Notes under the pieces: generated by a model
What the model was told of the DNA's origin: nothing
What the model saw: the letters and a program-made list of their open reading frames with translations, nothing else
Databases searched by the model: none
Source of the DNA: Cerioporus squamosus
Lineage: Eukaryota > Basidiomycota > Agaricomycetes > Polyporales > Polyporaceae
Reading direction: 5' to 3'
Length of the DNA stretch: 56,693 bases
NCBI GenBank assembly: GCA_022592435.1
Contig: JABYQS010000209.1
Coordinates: forward strand, 1-56,693
Shown here: piece by piece, positions 55,509-56,693 of the stretch
Layout of the letters: each line of letters opens with the position of its first letter
How positions within the stretch are numbered: the stretch's first letter is position 1
Made by a program: the position numbers and the translations under genes

Positions 55509-56693
55509 CCAGACGTGCTTTGTAGCGACCGTCTGATTTATGATCATAGACCCAGCGACATGAGACAACAGATCGGTCCTTAGGACGAGGAACCAAGACC
55601 CAAGTCTTGTTCGCCATGAGAGACTCATACTCCGAACGTTCAGCCGGAATCCAATGCTCACGATCTGGTGAAGCCATGGCGTCCTTATGATGCTCAGGAA
55701 TGCCAGACTTATACCGCGAATAGAAGAGAGAGGCTAGGATTGCTTCTGCTTCACGCTGATCACCGTCCTTATCCGTACGTGCATCTACTTGAGCGGGAGG
55801 TTCATCACCATAGACGTTATCTCTGGTGTGACGCTCTGGCATCTTCCCCTTGTTCTCTGGAGGAGAGCGACAAGGAGGAGCGTTTCCACCTCAGGTGGAT
55901 GACGACGCCGTTGGTGATGAGGAGCTTGCGGATGAGGAGCAGGTGGTGGTTGCTCAGGCTGCTGCGGTTGCTGCGGCTCTGGAGCAGGTGGAGGAGCTGG
56001 AGCAGGGTCTGCAGGAGGAACGGGAGGAGGAACTGGAGGAGGAGCGTCATCTGAATCGTCGTCGAGACGATCAGGAACAGGAAGGTCAGCATCACCGTTG
56101 GAAGGTCCCTCAGGTGGCTGGTAATCAGGGAACGGACTGTCGTCGGGGGTAGCTCGACGAGTGCCGGTGTCCGCACGTGCAGGAAATATGGTCTCATCGA
56201 AGATCACATCGCGAGATACTTCGACTTGATGGGTGGTCGGGTTCCATAGGCGATACCCCTTTGAACCCGGCTCATAGCCCACAAACGTCCTCTCGACGGC
56301 CTTCTGGTCGAGCTTCCCTTGACGTTTGTCTTTCTGCACGTGTACGTAGGCTTTGCACCCAAACACCCAGAAGTAGGAGACGTCCGGCTTGCTGCCGGTC
56401 CAGATGGTGATGGGGCACTCCCACTTAAGTCGTCTCATCGGCTGACGGTTATAGATGTGAACGGCAGCATCAAGAGCGAGCTTCCAGAATCCATGAGAAA
56501 GGCCAGCAAAGTGGAGCATGCATAGAGCCTTCTCAGAGATCGTACGGATGAAGCGTTCAGCTCGTCCATTCTGCTGAGATGTTCCTGGCATCGTCTTATC
56601 GTGCTCAATCCTAAATTCACGAAGCATGGCTTGGAACGAGTCAGACATGTACTCCCCCCCTCGATCGGATCGTACTTTCTTGATCTTGTGCTC
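55500..56693 (-). pseudogene. Ty1/copia integrase and start of reverse transcriptase, running off the window
   Basis: The minus-strand frame enters from the window edge with KKVRSDRGGEYMSD (integrase Asp), then TSQQNGRAERFIRTISEKAL (integrase Glu), GFWKLALDAAVHIYNRQP and VFGCKAYVH. A linker of Pro, Ala and Gln repeats (about 55900-56050) follows. Here the frame shifts by one base: PPENKGKMPERHTRDNVYGD continues in another frame. Then EHWIPAERSEYESLMANKTW, SCRWVYDHKSDGRYKARLVA mark the RT start. The copia frame ends at QG (55509) where the KDZ element begins; the remaining RT is at 39433-40794. The gag, protease and 5' LTR lie beyond the window. Confidence 0.9.

Overview
The window looks like GC-rich nuclear DNA of an Agaricomycete (mushroom-type basidiomycete). 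Genes are split by many 48-60 nt GT-AG introns. It carries fungal-specific FunK1 kinases, a CxC2-type KDZ transposase and a fungal siderophore transporter. No prokaryotic operon structure, CRISPR array, rRNA or convincing tRNA was seen.

Layout. 1-11.4 kb: ordinary genes, namely a cyclophilin (1339-2104), a LENG1/CIR-N-domain protein (3066-4197, apparently frameshifted near its end) and a conserved Ser/Pro-rich protein on the minus strand (10197-11402), separated by a 6-kb stretch with no recognisable gene. 11.4-15.4 kb: non-coding DNA with a clean 376-bp TA-flanked MITE (14550-14925). 15.2-18.0 kb: a 12-exon siderophore-iron transporter, including a 9-nt microexon, whose promoter carries matches to the ATCWGATAA site of the fungal iron-repressor GATA factors. 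18.7-34.8 kb: a cluster of eight FunK1 loci on both strands. Two are intact (A, 728 aa; G, 802 aa); the others are truncated or broken, and a quinone-oxidoreductase-like gene sits among them. Both intact proteins combine an N-terminal PD-(D/E)XK nuclease-like signature with the C-terminal FunK1 kinase. 35-38.8 kb: repeat-rich DNA with no gene.

38.9-56.7 kb: nested transposons. A Ty1/copia retrotransposon on the minus strand is split inside its reverse transcriptase. Its RT-RNase H and 3' LTR lie at 38.86-40.79 kb and its integrase and RT start at 55.5-56.69 kb, running off the window. The split is caused by a 14.7-kb KDZ (Kyakuja-Dileera-Zisupton) DNA transposon (40795-55499). This element has palindromic termini and subterminal arrays of a 17-bp inverted motif: twelve hairpins on the left, five on the right. 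It carries a nine-exon CxC2-type transposase and four companion genes, one with an RNase H1 N-terminal (hybrid-binding) domain. A 1069-bp hAT-like element with a perfect 8-bp target duplication is inserted in the KDZ element. The order of insertion is copia, then KDZ, then hAT.

Best leads: the KDZ element and its palindrome arrays; the possible CpG-decayed target-site duplication; the copia LTR that holds both an intron-containing and an exactly spliced copy of one segment; the nuclease-kinase architecture of FunK1; and the iron-regulatory site at the siderophore transporter. Function calls rest on remembered family motifs read from translations; no database search was run.
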